58,675 bases of DNA from NCBI GenBank assembly GCA_028818225.1, contig JAPPOG010000006.1, positions 1-58,675 on the forward strand, given 5' to 3'. Position 1 is the first letter of the stretch, and each line of letters begins with the position of its first letter. A model generated the notes under the pieces. It did not search any database, had not been told where the DNA came from, and saw nothing but the letters and a program-made list of their open reading frames with translations. Positions 8,184-16,227 of this stretch are shown here, one piece after another. Position numbers and translations under genes: made by a program. Origin of the DNA: Gammaproteobacteria bacterium (GTDB lineage Bacteria; Pseudomonadota; Gammaproteobacteria; Pseudomonadales; Pseudohongiellaceae).

Positions 8184-9044
8184 TCAGCTTTGTTCATCCA
8201 TGATGGAGTTTCTAAGTATTCCGATACCAGGTACCTCTACTTCCACTGTATCTCCCTGGCGCAAATATTTTGGTGGATCAAATCGAGCACCTGCACCATT
8301 TGGTGTGCCTGTGGCGATAATATCGCCAGGTTTTAAGCGATAGAATGTCGACAAATAGGCAATGAGAAACCTGAAAGAGAACATCAGATTTTCTGTCATA
8401 TCATTTTGTCGCTCTTCTCCATTAACGCGAGTGATAACTTGTAAGTTGCTCATAGGGTCGAGCTCATCTGCAGTTACCAGCCATGGCCCCAGGGAACCAG
8501 ATTTTTCAAAGTTTTTCCCCTGGGTGACATTGAACTTTGCATGTCGCAGATAGTCTCTCACCGAGCCTTCATTCATGACGGTCATGCCAGCGATGTATTC
8601 GTGTGCCTCTGCTTCCGGAATTCTTCTTCCTTCCTTGCCAATGACAAGCACTATTTCACCTTCGTAGTCGAGTTGATCTGACTCCGGAGGGTTCATGATG
8701 TATTGTTCGTGTCCTACCAGAGACTCCCTGTTGCGCATGAATACGCTTGGATATTTTGGTGGCTCAGTTCCGTCTTTATATTCTTCATTGCGGTTTGCAT
8801 AGTTGACGCCTATGCAGATTATTTTCTCCGGATTAGGTATGGCGGGATCAAATTGAATATCGTCAACGGTGAAATCGACATCGGCAGTTTTAACCAATTC
8901 ACAAAGTTGGTCCAATTGCCCCTCTCTGATGGCGTCACGTAGATCGACTATCTCTGGAATCCGGGCACTAAGATTAACAACGCCATTATCTTTCATTGCT
9001 CCAAAGGCGGATTGGCCCGCATGTGAAAAACTCAAAAATTTCAT
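8184..9044 (-). CDS. Fumarylacetoacetate hydrolase-family enzyme (HpaG-like isomerase/decarboxylase)
   Basis: 286 residues: a small N-terminal domain (1-70) and the FAH catalytic beta-roll, where the metal site E128-x-E130 (DYEGEIVLVIG) is visible. The third acidic ligand appears as E159 in MNEGSVRDY, the variant seen in 2-hydroxyhepta-2,4-diene-1,7-dioate isomerase-like members. In homoprotocatechuate breakdown HpaG (two FAH repeats) decarboxylates and isomerises the ring-cleavage product. Here only one single-repeat FAH gene is present, so it may act as a homodimer doing both steps. It is the first gene of the minus-strand operon and is divergent from hpaF. Confidence 0.85.
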   Translation of the reverse strand: MKFLSFSHAGQSAFGAMKDNGVVNLSARIPEIVDLRDAIREGQLDQLCELVKTADVDFTVDDIQFDPAIPNPEKIICIGVNYANRNEEYKDGTEPPKYPSVFMRNRESLVGHEQYIMNPPESDQLDYEGEIVLVIGKEGRRIPEAEAHEYIAGMTVMNEGSVRDYLRHAKFNVTQGKNFEKSGSLGPWLVTADELDPMSNLQVITRVNGEERQNDMTENLMFSFRFLIAYLSTFYRLKPGDIIATGTPNGAGARFDPPKYLRQGDTVEVEVPGIGILRNSIMDEQS

Positions 9045-9108
9045 TCGCTGCTGCGCAATTAGGTCGAGCTTCTACGTCAAATAGCTGATTTTAGATTTGT
9101 TGATTTAT

Positions 9109-9132
9109 TTAATATATTAAGTAATATTACTT
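9109..9132. promoter_or_regulatory. Two overlapping palindromes, candidate HpaR operator
   Basis: TTAATATATTAA (9109-9120) and AAGTAATATTACTT (9119-9132) are both perfect palindromes and share two bases. They lie in the 118-base divergent gap, 31 bases before the hpaF start. Tandem AT-rich dyads here are what a dimeric MarR repressor would need; the link to HpaR is inference. Confidence 0.5.
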
Positions 9133-9162
9133 GCCATTACTAGCTTTTTAGGGTGATTATCC

Positions 9163-9561
9163 GTGCCGCATCAAATCCTGGAAATATCTCCCAATATAGT
9201 GAATCTGCTCGACGTTAATAGGCTCGTGGAGGCCTTGCATAACTGTGCGGCAGAACAGGAAGCACTCGCGCTTGGTGGAATTCGGACCCGTGTATATACG
9301 GCTTCACACACGAGGATTGCTGATAACGCGCCAGATTATGGTTTCATCGCTGTTTACTTGCGTATTGCTGAGGGAAGATCAGAAGAAGTAAGAAAAGACA
9401 TGGGCACAAAACTAATGGATTGTCTCTGTGCTTTCGTCGACGAGCATTTGGGCAACGCTCCTATAGCCTTATCCTATGAAGTACAGGAAATTAAAAAAGA
9501 CATGCGTTGGAATCGAAATCGGGTGCCCGAGTTTATGAATGCTGGAGAAGATACTTCATGA
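9163..9561 (+). CDS. hpaF: 5-carboxymethyl-2-hydroxymuconate isomerase
   Basis: 132 residues from a GTG start. The second residue is proline (MPHQILEIS), which becomes the catalytic Pro1 of the tautomerase superfamily after removal of Met, and the length and LGGIRTRVYTASHTRIAD segment fit HpaF/CHMI. It ketonises 5-carboxymethyl-2-hydroxymuconate in homoprotocatechuate meta-cleavage. It opens the plus-strand operon hpaF-hpaE-ligA-ligB-Rieske-transporter. Its stop overlaps the hpaE start by four bases (ATGA), implying translational coupling. An isomerase of this type is one of the best pointers that the substrate is a carboxymethyl-catechol. Confidence 0.88.
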   Translation: MPHQILEISPNIVNLLDVNRLVEALHNCAAEQEALALGGIRTRVYTASHTRIADNAPDYGFIAVYLRIAEGRSEEVRKDMGTKLMDCLCAFVDEHLGNAPIALSYEVQEIKKDMRWNRNRVPEFMNAGEDTS

Positions 9562-11084
9562 GTCAGGAATCACTTGAAGAGAACCTCCGGAAGTTACAGC
9601 CATTATTAAAAGAGTTTGCGGCTCAGCCCATCCAACACTGCATTAATGGTGAAGCGGTAGCATCCGCAGACGGCGGTACATTCTCTAATCATTCCCCAAT
9701 CGATGAATCGATAATAGGTGAAGTTGCAGCTGGCAATGTTGATGATATTGATAAGGCATGCCGCGCTGCAGAGGAAGCGTTTGTATCCTGGGCCTCGATG
9801 GCAGGAAAGCAACGACGGGATTTGCTCCATGCAATCGCGGATGCAATAGAGGCCAATGCGGAATCTATTGCCCTGGTGGAGAGCTGGGATACGGGCCAGC
9901 CTTTACGCTTTATGAGTAAGGCTGCAATTCGCGGTGCTGAGAATTATCGTTTTTTTGCAGACATGGCGCCTAATGCCAGAAACGGTCTTTCCCTACCAGC
10001 TCAACATCATATGAATTACAGTGTTCGCCAGCCAATTGGACCGGTGGGCATCATCACACCCTGGAACACACCGTTTATGCTCTCCACCTGGAAAATAGCA
10101 CCGGCTTTGGCAGCCGGATGTACAGTGGTGCATAAGCCAGCGGAGTGGTCTCCCTGTAGTGCAAGCATGTTGGTCAAGATAATGCTTGATGCCGGATTAC
10201 CGAAGGGCGTGGTAAATACGGTACAGGGTATTGGTGAAGTTGCTGGTAAAGCGTTGACAGAACATGCAGCAATTAAAGCCATCGCTTTTGTCGGTGAATC
10301 TCGAACTGGTAGTGAAATCATGAAACAGGGAGCTGCTACCCTAAAGCGTGTTCATTTCGAATTGGGTGGAAAAAATCCAGTTATAGTATTTGATGATGCA
10401 GATCTCGATCGAGCCCTGGATGCTGTGATCTTTATGATTTATAGCCTTAATGGTGAGCGCTGCACCTCATCAAGTCGCTTGCTTATACAAAAAGGTATCG
10501 CTGGGGAATTTATTGAATGTGTAAAAGAGCGAGTAGCTAAATTGAAGCTCGGTCATCCGCTGAATCCTGCTACTGAAGTGGGTCCGCTAATTCATGAAAA
10601 ACATCGAGAGAAAGTTGCTTCCTATTTCGATATCGCACAGCAAGAAGGTGCCAATATTGCAATTGGTGGAAGCAAAGCTGCTTTCGAAGGCAAGGGTTGT
10701 TTCGTCGAACCGACCCTCTTTACCAATGCAAATAATTCCATGCGTATTGCCCAGGAAGAAATATTTGGCCCGGTGTTAACTGCTATAGAGTTTGAAGATG
10801 AGAAAGAGGCCATTGCAATTGCTAATGGGGTGAACTATGGATTAGCAGCTTATGTCTGGACAGGAGATGCGGGTCGAAGTATTCGATTAGGTCGCGATCT
10901 GGATGCTGGTATGATTTGGATTAATTCGGAAAATAATCGTCATCTGCCTTCTCCTTTTGGAGGAATGAAAGCCAGCGGGATCGGTCGCGACGGGGGTGAT
11001 TACAGTTTCGATTTCTATATGGAAACAAAAAATGTTTGTATAGCAACCAACAATCACTCGGTTCCTAAATTAGCGAAGAATTAA
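9558..11084 (+). CDS. hpaE: 5-carboxymethyl-2-hydroxymuconate semialdehyde dehydrogenase
   Basis: 508 residues when started at the ATG overlapping the hpaF stop; an upstream in-frame start at 9507 would run 51 bases into hpaF and has no ribosome site as good as GGAGA before 9558. It is an NAD-dependent aldehyde dehydrogenase with the general base E268 (FELGGKNP) and nucleophile C302 (GERCTSSSR), plus the PWNTPFMLSTWK segment and EEIFGPVL. Placement after hpaF and a general match to HpaE make semialdehyde oxidation in homoprotocatechuate breakdown the likely role. Three bases separate it from the next gene. Confidence 0.87.
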   Translation: MSQESLEENLRKLQPLLKEFAAQPIQHCINGEAVASADGGTFSNHSPIDESIIGEVAAGNVDDIDKACRAAEEAFVSWASMAGKQRRDLLHAIADAIEANAESIALVESWDTGQPLRFMSKAAIRGAENYRFFADMAPNARNGLSLPAQHHMNYSVRQPIGPVGIITPWNTPFMLSTWKIAPALAAGCTVVHKPAEWSPCSASMLVKIMLDAGLPKGVVNTVQGIGEVAGKALTEHAAIKAIAFVGESRTGSEIMKQGAATLKRVHFELGGKNPVIVFDDADLDRALDAVIFMIYSLNGERCTSSSRLLIQKGIAGEFIECVKERVAKLKLGHPLNPATEVGPLIHEKHREKVASYFDIAQQEGANIAIGGSKAAFEGKGCFVEPTLFTNANNSMRIAQEEIFGPVLTAIEFEDEKEAIAIANGVNYGLAAYVWTGDAGRSIRLGRDLDAGMIWINSENNRHLPSPFGGMKASGIGRDGGDYSFDFYMETKNVCIATNNHSVPKLAKN

Positions 11085-11087
11085 CCT

Positions 11088-11441
11088 ATGAGCCTTTACC
11101 AGGTGCAGAAATTTCTCTACCAACTGAATCGCGATAAGCAGATGCAGCAAAGCTTTGCCGATGAGAGGGACAGTGTTCTCTGTAATTACGACCTGGATAT
11201 GGAAGAATTAGAGGCCCTGCGCTCCGGTGATATCGGTTTGCTCTATGTATTGGGAGTAAACGGACAAATACTTATGCATTTTGCCGCCTATCTGCAAATC
11301 GAATGGTTTGATTATTTGCGCTTAATGCGCGAAGGCGTTGATAAACACGGTGAGGTTAGAGCCGGTATCTACGCTATGACTGGTGGTGGTAAATCATTCG
11401 TTCAGGCGCCCGCTACAACAGCCAGGGCAGAATCGAAATGA
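11088..11441 (+). CDS. LigA-like small subunit of extradiol ring-cleavage dioxygenase
   Basis: 117 residues, all-helical in appearance. The pattern of an N-terminal Tyr/Phe-rich helix, LDMEELEALRSGDIGLLYVL and a hydrophobic stretch ending in GVNGQILMHFAAYL matches the LigA family (alpha subunit of protocatechuate 4,5-dioxygenase), which closes the active site of the catalytic LigB partner. It is a little shorter than LigA proper. Its stop overlaps the LigB start by four bases (ATGA), as expected for a two-subunit enzyme made in equal amounts. In the well-known hpa pathway the dioxygenase is a single chain, so a LigA partner here is unusual. Confidence 0.82.
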   Translation: MSLYQVQKFLYQLNRDKQMQQSFADERDSVLCNYDLDMEELEALRSGDIGLLYVLGVNGQILMHFAAYLQIEWFDYLRLMREGVDKHGEVRAGIYAMTGGGKSFVQAPATTARAESK

Positions 11442-12271
11442 GTCTCGTCTACGCGGGAATATTAAGTCATGCTCCCGGAATCACCGGCAGGGCGCATCTG
11501 GTGGAAAATGAACAGATCCGCGATGACTTTTATGCCAGCCTGGAAATGCAGCGTCAGGAAATTCTGGCAAGTGAAGCGGAGGTACTCATCGTTATAGCTG
11601 CTGAACATTTTGCCAATTTTTTCATGGATAACATGCCGGCCTATTGCATGGGTATCGGCGATAAGCACAGCGGTCCCATTGAAGACAGTGAATGGTTAAA
11701 GATTGAAAAGACGACAATACCGGGCGCTCCGAATCTGGCAACGCGGCTGGCTAAAACAGTTATGCGATCGGTCGACCTTGCCTACTCTGAAGAATGGCGT
11801 TGTGACCACGGTATCATGGTGCCGCTTAATTTTTTAACCCCCGATTACGACCTGCCTGTAATTCCCTGCAACATCAATTGTCAGGGACCTCCCTTGACTC
11901 CTCTGAATCGAACCTGGGAATTCGGTGAGGCCTTGCGTGCAGCCTGCGATGAACAAGTCGAAAAGATTGCACTGGTGGGAACGGGTGGAATTTCCCATTG
12001 GCCCGCTACTCCGGATTCCGGCAAGATCAATGAAGCCTGGGATCGAGAATTTCTGACGCAGTTAATGAATCAGGATAGGCAAGCACTTTTGTCATATAAG
12101 GATGAGGATGTATACGCGGAAGCGGGGCAGGGGGGTTTTGAGATTCGAACCTTGATTGCGGCTGCCGCTGCAGCGGGGGGCAAGGGAGATTTGCAGTTTT
12201 ATACAGCGGAGCTACCAATCTTTGCAGTAGGCTGCACGGTAGCGCGATTTGATATAGCCAACCGGGTGTAA
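11438..12271 (+). CDS. LigB-type extradiol dioxygenase catalytic subunit
   Basis: 277 residues. The class III extradiol dioxygenase iron site is complete: H11 (SHAPG), H57 (AAEHFANF) and E235 (GQGGFEIRT), with the catalytic acid/base histidine H187 in GTGGISHWP and a further conserved H124 (RCDHGIMVPLNF). It would open a catechol ring next to the hydroxyls using Fe(II) and O2. The neighbouring isomerase and dehydrogenase genes make homoprotocatechuate (3,4-dihydroxyphenylacetate) or a close analogue the most likely substrate; protocatechuate or a methylated catechol cannot be excluded. It is translationally coupled to the LigA-like subunit and 3 bases from the Rieske gene. Confidence 0.87.
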   Translation: MSLVYAGILSHAPGITGRAHLVENEQIRDDFYASLEMQRQEILASEAEVLIVIAAEHFANFFMDNMPAYCMGIGDKHSGPIEDSEWLKIEKTTIPGAPNLATRLAKTVMRSVDLAYSEEWRCDHGIMVPLNFLTPDYDLPVIPCNINCQGPPLTPLNRTWEFGEALRAACDEQVEKIALVGTGGISHWPATPDSGKINEAWDREFLTQLMNQDRQALLSYKDEDVYAEAGQGGFEIRTLIAAAAAAGGKGDLQFYTAELPIFAVGCTVARFDIANRV

Positions 12272-12274
12272 GCC

Positions 12275-13369
12275 ATGAACGAGAACATTAACCCATTTCT
12301 CTACAATTGCTGGTATGCGGCAGCCTGGGCCCATGAGGTGCCTGAAGGTACCAAGCTCGATCGAGTTTATCTTGAAAAACCCATCGTTATTTATCGCGGA
12401 GAGAGTGGCAAGCTCATCGCCCTGGATAACCGTTGTTGCCATCGAGGCGCACCGCTTTCTTTAGGTCGGGTAGAAGGTGATTGCATTCGTTGCATGTATC
12501 ATGGGATGAAATACGATCCCGAGGGTGTGGTTATCGAAATCCCGGGTCAGGATTTCATCGGCCCAAATCATAAAGTACAGAGTTATCCGATTGTTGAAAA
12601 GGGTAATTTGTTATGGATCTGGATGGGAGATCCTGCATTGGCAAATCCCGAAAATATTCACGATTATCCACCGCTTTCTGATAGCAGTTGGCGCGGTTTC
12701 GAAAAAGAAGCCTATCTGCATTATGATGCCAACTGGATGCTAATCGTCGACAACCTCGCAGATTTCTCTCACCTGGCGTTTGTTCACACAGATACTCTGG
12801 GGGGGTCAGAAGATTATGCGTTTGTTACTAATCCGCAAGTCGAAAAGCTCGACAATGGCTTCAATGTTGTGCGCTGGAGTAAGAATGATGCACCGGCCCC
12901 CTATCACGCCAAGGTAAACCCCGATGTGCCAGAGAAACTGGACAGATGTAACAGCGTTCAAATGTTAGTGCCCGGTATCTTTTTTATGTCCACGATTATG
13001 GCGCCAGTCGGCTGGGATCCAGATAGCGACAACTATGAAGGTGTAAAGCAGTATCGTAACTGTCAGTACATGACTCCAGAAACCAGATCTACCACTCATT
13101 TTTTCTGGAATTACATGCACGATTACCGTACCGATGATCCGAGCATTTCAAAATCCCTGCAAGCCAGCTTATTAGAAGGCTTTATGGAGGATAAGGAAAT
13201 TATCGAAGCACAGCAGAAAATGTTGCAGTATCAGGATGAGTTTCAGCCGCGAGGCTTGCAGGGAGATGAAGCCCTTGTGCATTTTCGCAAACTCTACAAT
13301 GCGCTAATAAGCGCTGAACGAGAACGATATGATTTTCATACTCGCCAACTAGGCAATTCAATAATCTGA
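12275..13369 (+). CDS. Rieske non-heme iron oxygenase, VanA-like alpha subunit
   Basis: 364 residues. The Rieske [2Fe-2S] site is C54-x-H56 with C73-x2-H76 (CIRCMYHG), followed by the mononuclear iron site D163-x2-H166-x4-H171 (ADFSHLAFVH). Length and organisation resemble vanillate O-demethylase oxygenases and related phenoxy- or ring-hydroxylating monooxygenases. In this cluster it probably makes the catechol that LigAB cleaves, either by O-demethylation (for instance of a homovanillate-like acid) or by ring hydroxylation in place of HpaBC. No ferredoxin or reductase gene is adjacent; the fpr gene at 6050 is the nearest candidate partner. It lies 3 bases after ligB, within the operon. Confidence 0.87.
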   Translation: MNENINPFLYNCWYAAAWAHEVPEGTKLDRVYLEKPIVIYRGESGKLIALDNRCCHRGAPLSLGRVEGDCIRCMYHGMKYDPEGVVIEIPGQDFIGPNHKVQSYPIVEKGNLLWIWMGDPALANPENIHDYPPLSDSSWRGFEKEAYLHYDANWMLIVDNLADFSHLAFVHTDTLGGSEDYAFVTNPQVEKLDNGFNVVRWSKNDAPAPYHAKVNPDVPEKLDRCNSVQMLVPGIFFMSTIMAPVGWDPDSDNYEGVKQYRNCQYMTPETRSTTHFFWNYMHDYRTDDPSISKSLQASLLEGFMEDKEIIEAQQKMLQYQDEFQPRGLQGDEALVHFRKLYNALISAERERYDFHTRQLGNSII

Positions 13370-13384
13370 TTTAAAGAGACAATC

Positions 13385-13582
13385 ATGCAACGACAGTGGT
13401 TTTATACCGGAATAATTCTTTTCCTATTTTTGGTGCTTGTATTTGGCGTTCCGCTTTTTCCAGAGCTCATGGCCATAGGCATTGCTGGCCCGATGAACCT
13501 CGGCATGCTTATATTTCTTTTGCTGCATGTGTTAACACCGCTACTTGCCTTTAGATATTTAAAACAGACTCAAGGAAAATAG
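13385..13582 (+). CDS. Small two-helix membrane protein partnering the symporter
   Basis: 65 residues with two predicted membrane helices (about 5-26 and 33-55) and a short basic tail. I do not recognise a named family with certainty. Its position, immediately before a sodium:solute symporter and 5 bases away, mirrors yjcH before actP and the DUF4212-type small subunits found next to such carriers, although it is shorter than YjcH. A role as an accessory subunit of the symporter is inference from position. GAGACAATC before the ATG provides a weak ribosome site. Confidence 0.7.
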   Translation: MQRQWFYTGIILFLFLVLVFGVPLFPELMAIGIAGPMNLGMLIFLLLHVLTPLLAFRYLKQTQGK

Positions 13583-13587
13583 AACTC

Positions 13588-15105
13588 ATGGGGATTTTTC
13601 TATTCTTCGTCATCATCGTTGGTACAGTAGCTATCACTTTTGTAGCGCAGAAGCGCACATCAAGCGCAGCAGATTTTTTTGTAGCGGATGGAAAAATCGG
13701 CGGCATATCCAATGGTTTTGCCATCGCCGGTGATTTCATGTCGGCCGCAACTTTACTCGGCATTACCGCGATTATTTTTGGTGCCGGTTATGATGCTGTC
13801 ATTTATCTTGCTGCGCCCTTGGGTGCGTTCTCTATCATCATTTATCTAATGACTGACAAACTCAAGGCACTTGGTAAGTATAGCTTTACCGACATTATCT
13901 GCAGTCGCCTCAAAGAAAAGCCCATACGCATTCTGGCAGCTATAACCACATTAAGCTTTTCATTGATGTATCTAATGGTACAGATTGTTGGTGCCGGCGC
14001 GCTAATTGAAGTGCTGTTTAACATCTCCTATTTGTGGGCGGTTGTTATAGTCACTTCCTTGATGGTTATCTATGTAGCTATAGGTGGCATGTTTGCGACC
14101 ACCTGGGTACAGATTATTAAAGCCATACTCTTGCTAGCTGGGGTAACTGCTCTGGCCTTGCTGACACTGGCGACATTCAATTTTAGTTTCTCGGATATGT
14201 ATTCCGCGGCAAATGCGAATCATGGCACCGAGGGATTGCTCACCAGAGGTGGTGGTCTTGGTTTGTCTACATTATCTGCCCTGTCTCTGGGTATCGGACT
14301 CTGTCTCGGATTAGCGGGATCGCCCCATTTACTGATGCGTTTCTTCACCGTTAAAGATAAAGCCGCTGCGCGGGTATCTGCCGGCGTTGCACTAGGAGCT
14401 ATCAGTTACGTTAATGTCCTTATCTTTTTCATTATTGGCGTAGGATCAGTCGCGCTGGTTAAGGGCAACAGAGCTTACCTGGATGAATCCGGAGCTGTTA
14501 TCGGTGGTAACAACATGGTTTCAGTACATCTGGCCGACGCAGTAGCCGGTGAAGTTTTTCTTGGCATTATCGCAGCGGTCGCATTTGCAACAATTCTTGC
14601 GGTAGTCGCCGGGTTAATGCTGGCTTCGGTAACTGCGCTCACCCATGATCTTTACTCCAATGTGGTCAAGAAAGGAGAAATTGATCAGAAACGACAAATT
14701 CTTTTATCCAAATATGCCGCTGTGGGCTTGGGAGTAATCGTTGCTATTTTGGGAATAGCCTTCGAGCGGCAAAATATTGCCTATCTTGTAAGTCTTACCC
14801 TCGCTATAGGTGCCTCTACCAACTTCCCATTGTTAATACTCAGTATGTATTGGCGGGGGCTCACAACCAAGGGCGCGATATATGGAGGTGTGGTGGGGCT
14901 GATCACTGCAATTGTATTAATGGTGCTTGGGCCGGCTGTTTGGGTCGATGTCTTCGGCAATGAGCAGGCTATTTTCCCCCAGGCCTATCCTGCGCTTTAT
15001 TCAGTGACGCTGGCCTTTTTTACCATGTGGCTGGTTTCGATATTGGATAAGTCAGAGCAGGGAGCGAGGGACAGAAATAATTTCCAGGTAATGGAAACAA
15101 GCTAA
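13588..15105 (+). CDS. Sodium:solute symporter (ActP-like)
   Basis: 505 residues with about 13 hydrophobic helices, of the SSS family closest in style to the cation/acetate symporter ActP: AADFFVADGKIGGISNGFAI near the N-terminus, AGDFMSAATLLGI, and IGLCLGLAGSPHLLMRFFTV in the middle. It should import an organic acid with Na+ across the inner membrane. Being the last gene of the hpaF operon, its cargo is probably the aromatic acid degraded by the cluster rather than acetate; sequence alone does not decide. It converges on the MBL gene with an 7-base gap and no visible terminator. Confidence 0.87.
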   Translation: MGIFLFFVIIVGTVAITFVAQKRTSSAADFFVADGKIGGISNGFAIAGDFMSAATLLGITAIIFGAGYDAVIYLAAPLGAFSIIIYLMTDKLKALGKYSFTDIICSRLKEKPIRILAAITTLSFSLMYLMVQIVGAGALIEVLFNISYLWAVVIVTSLMVIYVAIGGMFATTWVQIIKAILLLAGVTALALLTLATFNFSFSDMYSAANANHGTEGLLTRGGGLGLSTLSALSLGIGLCLGLAGSPHLLMRFFTVKDKAAARVSAGVALGAISYVNVLIFFIIGVGSVALVKGNRAYLDESGAVIGGNNMVSVHLADAVAGEVFLGIIAAVAFATILAVVAGLMLASVTALTHDLYSNVVKKGEIDQKRQILLSKYAAVGLGVIVAILGIAFERQNIAYLVSLTLAIGASTNFPLLILSMYWRGLTTKGAIYGGVVGLITAIVLMVLGPAVWVDVFGNEQAIFPQAYPALYSVTLAFFTMWLVSILDKSEQGARDRNNFQVMETS

Positions 15106-15112
15106 CTTTGGT

Positions 15113-16123
15113 TTAATCAGCAGTAAAAATATCCAGATCGTTAGCGAGAACTACCTCGCCAGCATATAAGGCCTGAATTTCATCCAGCACTGTTGACTCT
15201 TCTGTGCCATAGAACAATCCATGATAGAGCACCAGGGTCGCAGGCTCTGCGATAGCTGCTAATCGAGCCAATTCGGCGGATGTTGTATGTACACTGTTGT
15301 GGTAGCGTTGAAAATCAGGTGAATTTTGTGCCAAGCCCTGACGGCTTATTACTTCATGAAAAAGTAAATCCACACCCCGTGCTTTTTCTGCGATGACATC
15401 GCTGTAAGCAGTATCGCCGCTAATCACCAGAGATAAATCATCAGTGGTCACCTTAAAGCCAAAAGCAGGATCGATGTCGCCATGATTTACGAGAAATGCT
15501 TCGATCACTAAATCGTCTTTCTGTAAAAGTATGCCAGGCGATATAGTATGGTGATTAACCCGAAAACCGTTGGGATTTGTGACTGGCTGGATCCCATTGA
15601 TGCGAAAGTCTGCATCGATAGCTATTATTTCATCCAGGCCAGCAGCAATGCGGTCAATACCTCTCGGCCCCCATGCTTCCAAGCCTGACTTTCTGCGCCA
15701 CCACAGAGTGTGGGCCAACTCTGATAGATCCATGCTGTGATCACTGTGCAAGTGAGAGAGAAAGGCACAACAAATCTGTGAAGGATAAAGTGAGGGAATG
15801 TCATATCGATAGCGCGCAATAGTTGCCTGCCGAATTGCGCCAGCCCCAACATCAAACAAATAGGACTCGCCTTTATGCACGACTGCAATGCTGGATCCCG
15901 CGCGGAAGGCATCAGGAATGGGTGTTCCTGTCCCCAATATGACTACCTGGGTGGGTGCCGATAATTCTTCCTGAGAGGGACTGTCTCGCGTTTCTATACG
16001 GGCACTTGGTAGGCTCAGTGCGTTGTTGCCAGTTTGAGTAGTAACTCGTACCTGGCAAGCTACCAGAAGCGATACTGATAACAGCAGAAGAGGTTTAACT
16101 GAAAATAGCTTGTGCATTGACAA
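15113..16123 (-). CDS. MBL-fold metallo-hydrolase lipoprotein
   Basis: 336 residues. The N-terminus is a lipoprotein signal (LLVAC, Cys23). The metallo-beta-lactamase signature SHLHSDHSMD supplies H124, H126, D128 and H129; later ISGDTAYSD and LYHGLFYG supply further metal ligands. The GTGTPIPD opening and overall order resemble the RNase Z/arylsulfatase branch of the superfamily, but a lipid-anchored form outside the cytoplasm cannot be a tRNA nuclease; a hydrolase of a small exported or environmental ester is more likely. The ATG could equally be residue 3 (MHKLF). It is monocistronic as far as visible. Confidence 0.82.
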   Translation of the reverse strand: MSMHKLFSVKPLLLLSVSLLVACQVRVTTQTGNNALSLPSARIETRDSPSQEELSAPTQVVILGTGTPIPDAFRAGSSIAVVHKGESYLFDVGAGAIRQATIARYRYDIPSLYPSQICCAFLSHLHSDHSMDLSELAHTLWWRRKSGLEAWGPRGIDRIAAGLDEIIAIDADFRINGIQPVTNPNGFRVNHHTISPGILLQKDDLVIEAFLVNHGDIDPAFGFKVTTDDLSLVISGDTAYSDVIAEKARGVDLLFHEVISRQGLAQNSPDFQRYHNSVHTTSAELARLAAIAEPATLVLYHGLFYGTEESTVLDEIQALYAGEVVLANDLDIFTAD

Positions 16124-16174
16124 AATTTCATGAGTGCATTTGCTGCAAAGAATAACCTGCTAAATTCTAAAAGC

Positions 16175-16205
16175 AAAAAAAAGAGGATGCATGGCATCCT
16201 CTTTT
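16175..16205 (-). terminator. Rho-independent terminator of the redoxin gene
   Basis: A 12-bp perfect stem (16179-16190 with 16194-16205) with a 3-base loop is followed on the minus strand by a T-run. It lies 22 bases beyond the stop of the redoxin gene at 16228. Confidence 0.9.
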
Positions 16206-16227
16206 CTAACGGATTCTTTTTTTGTGG

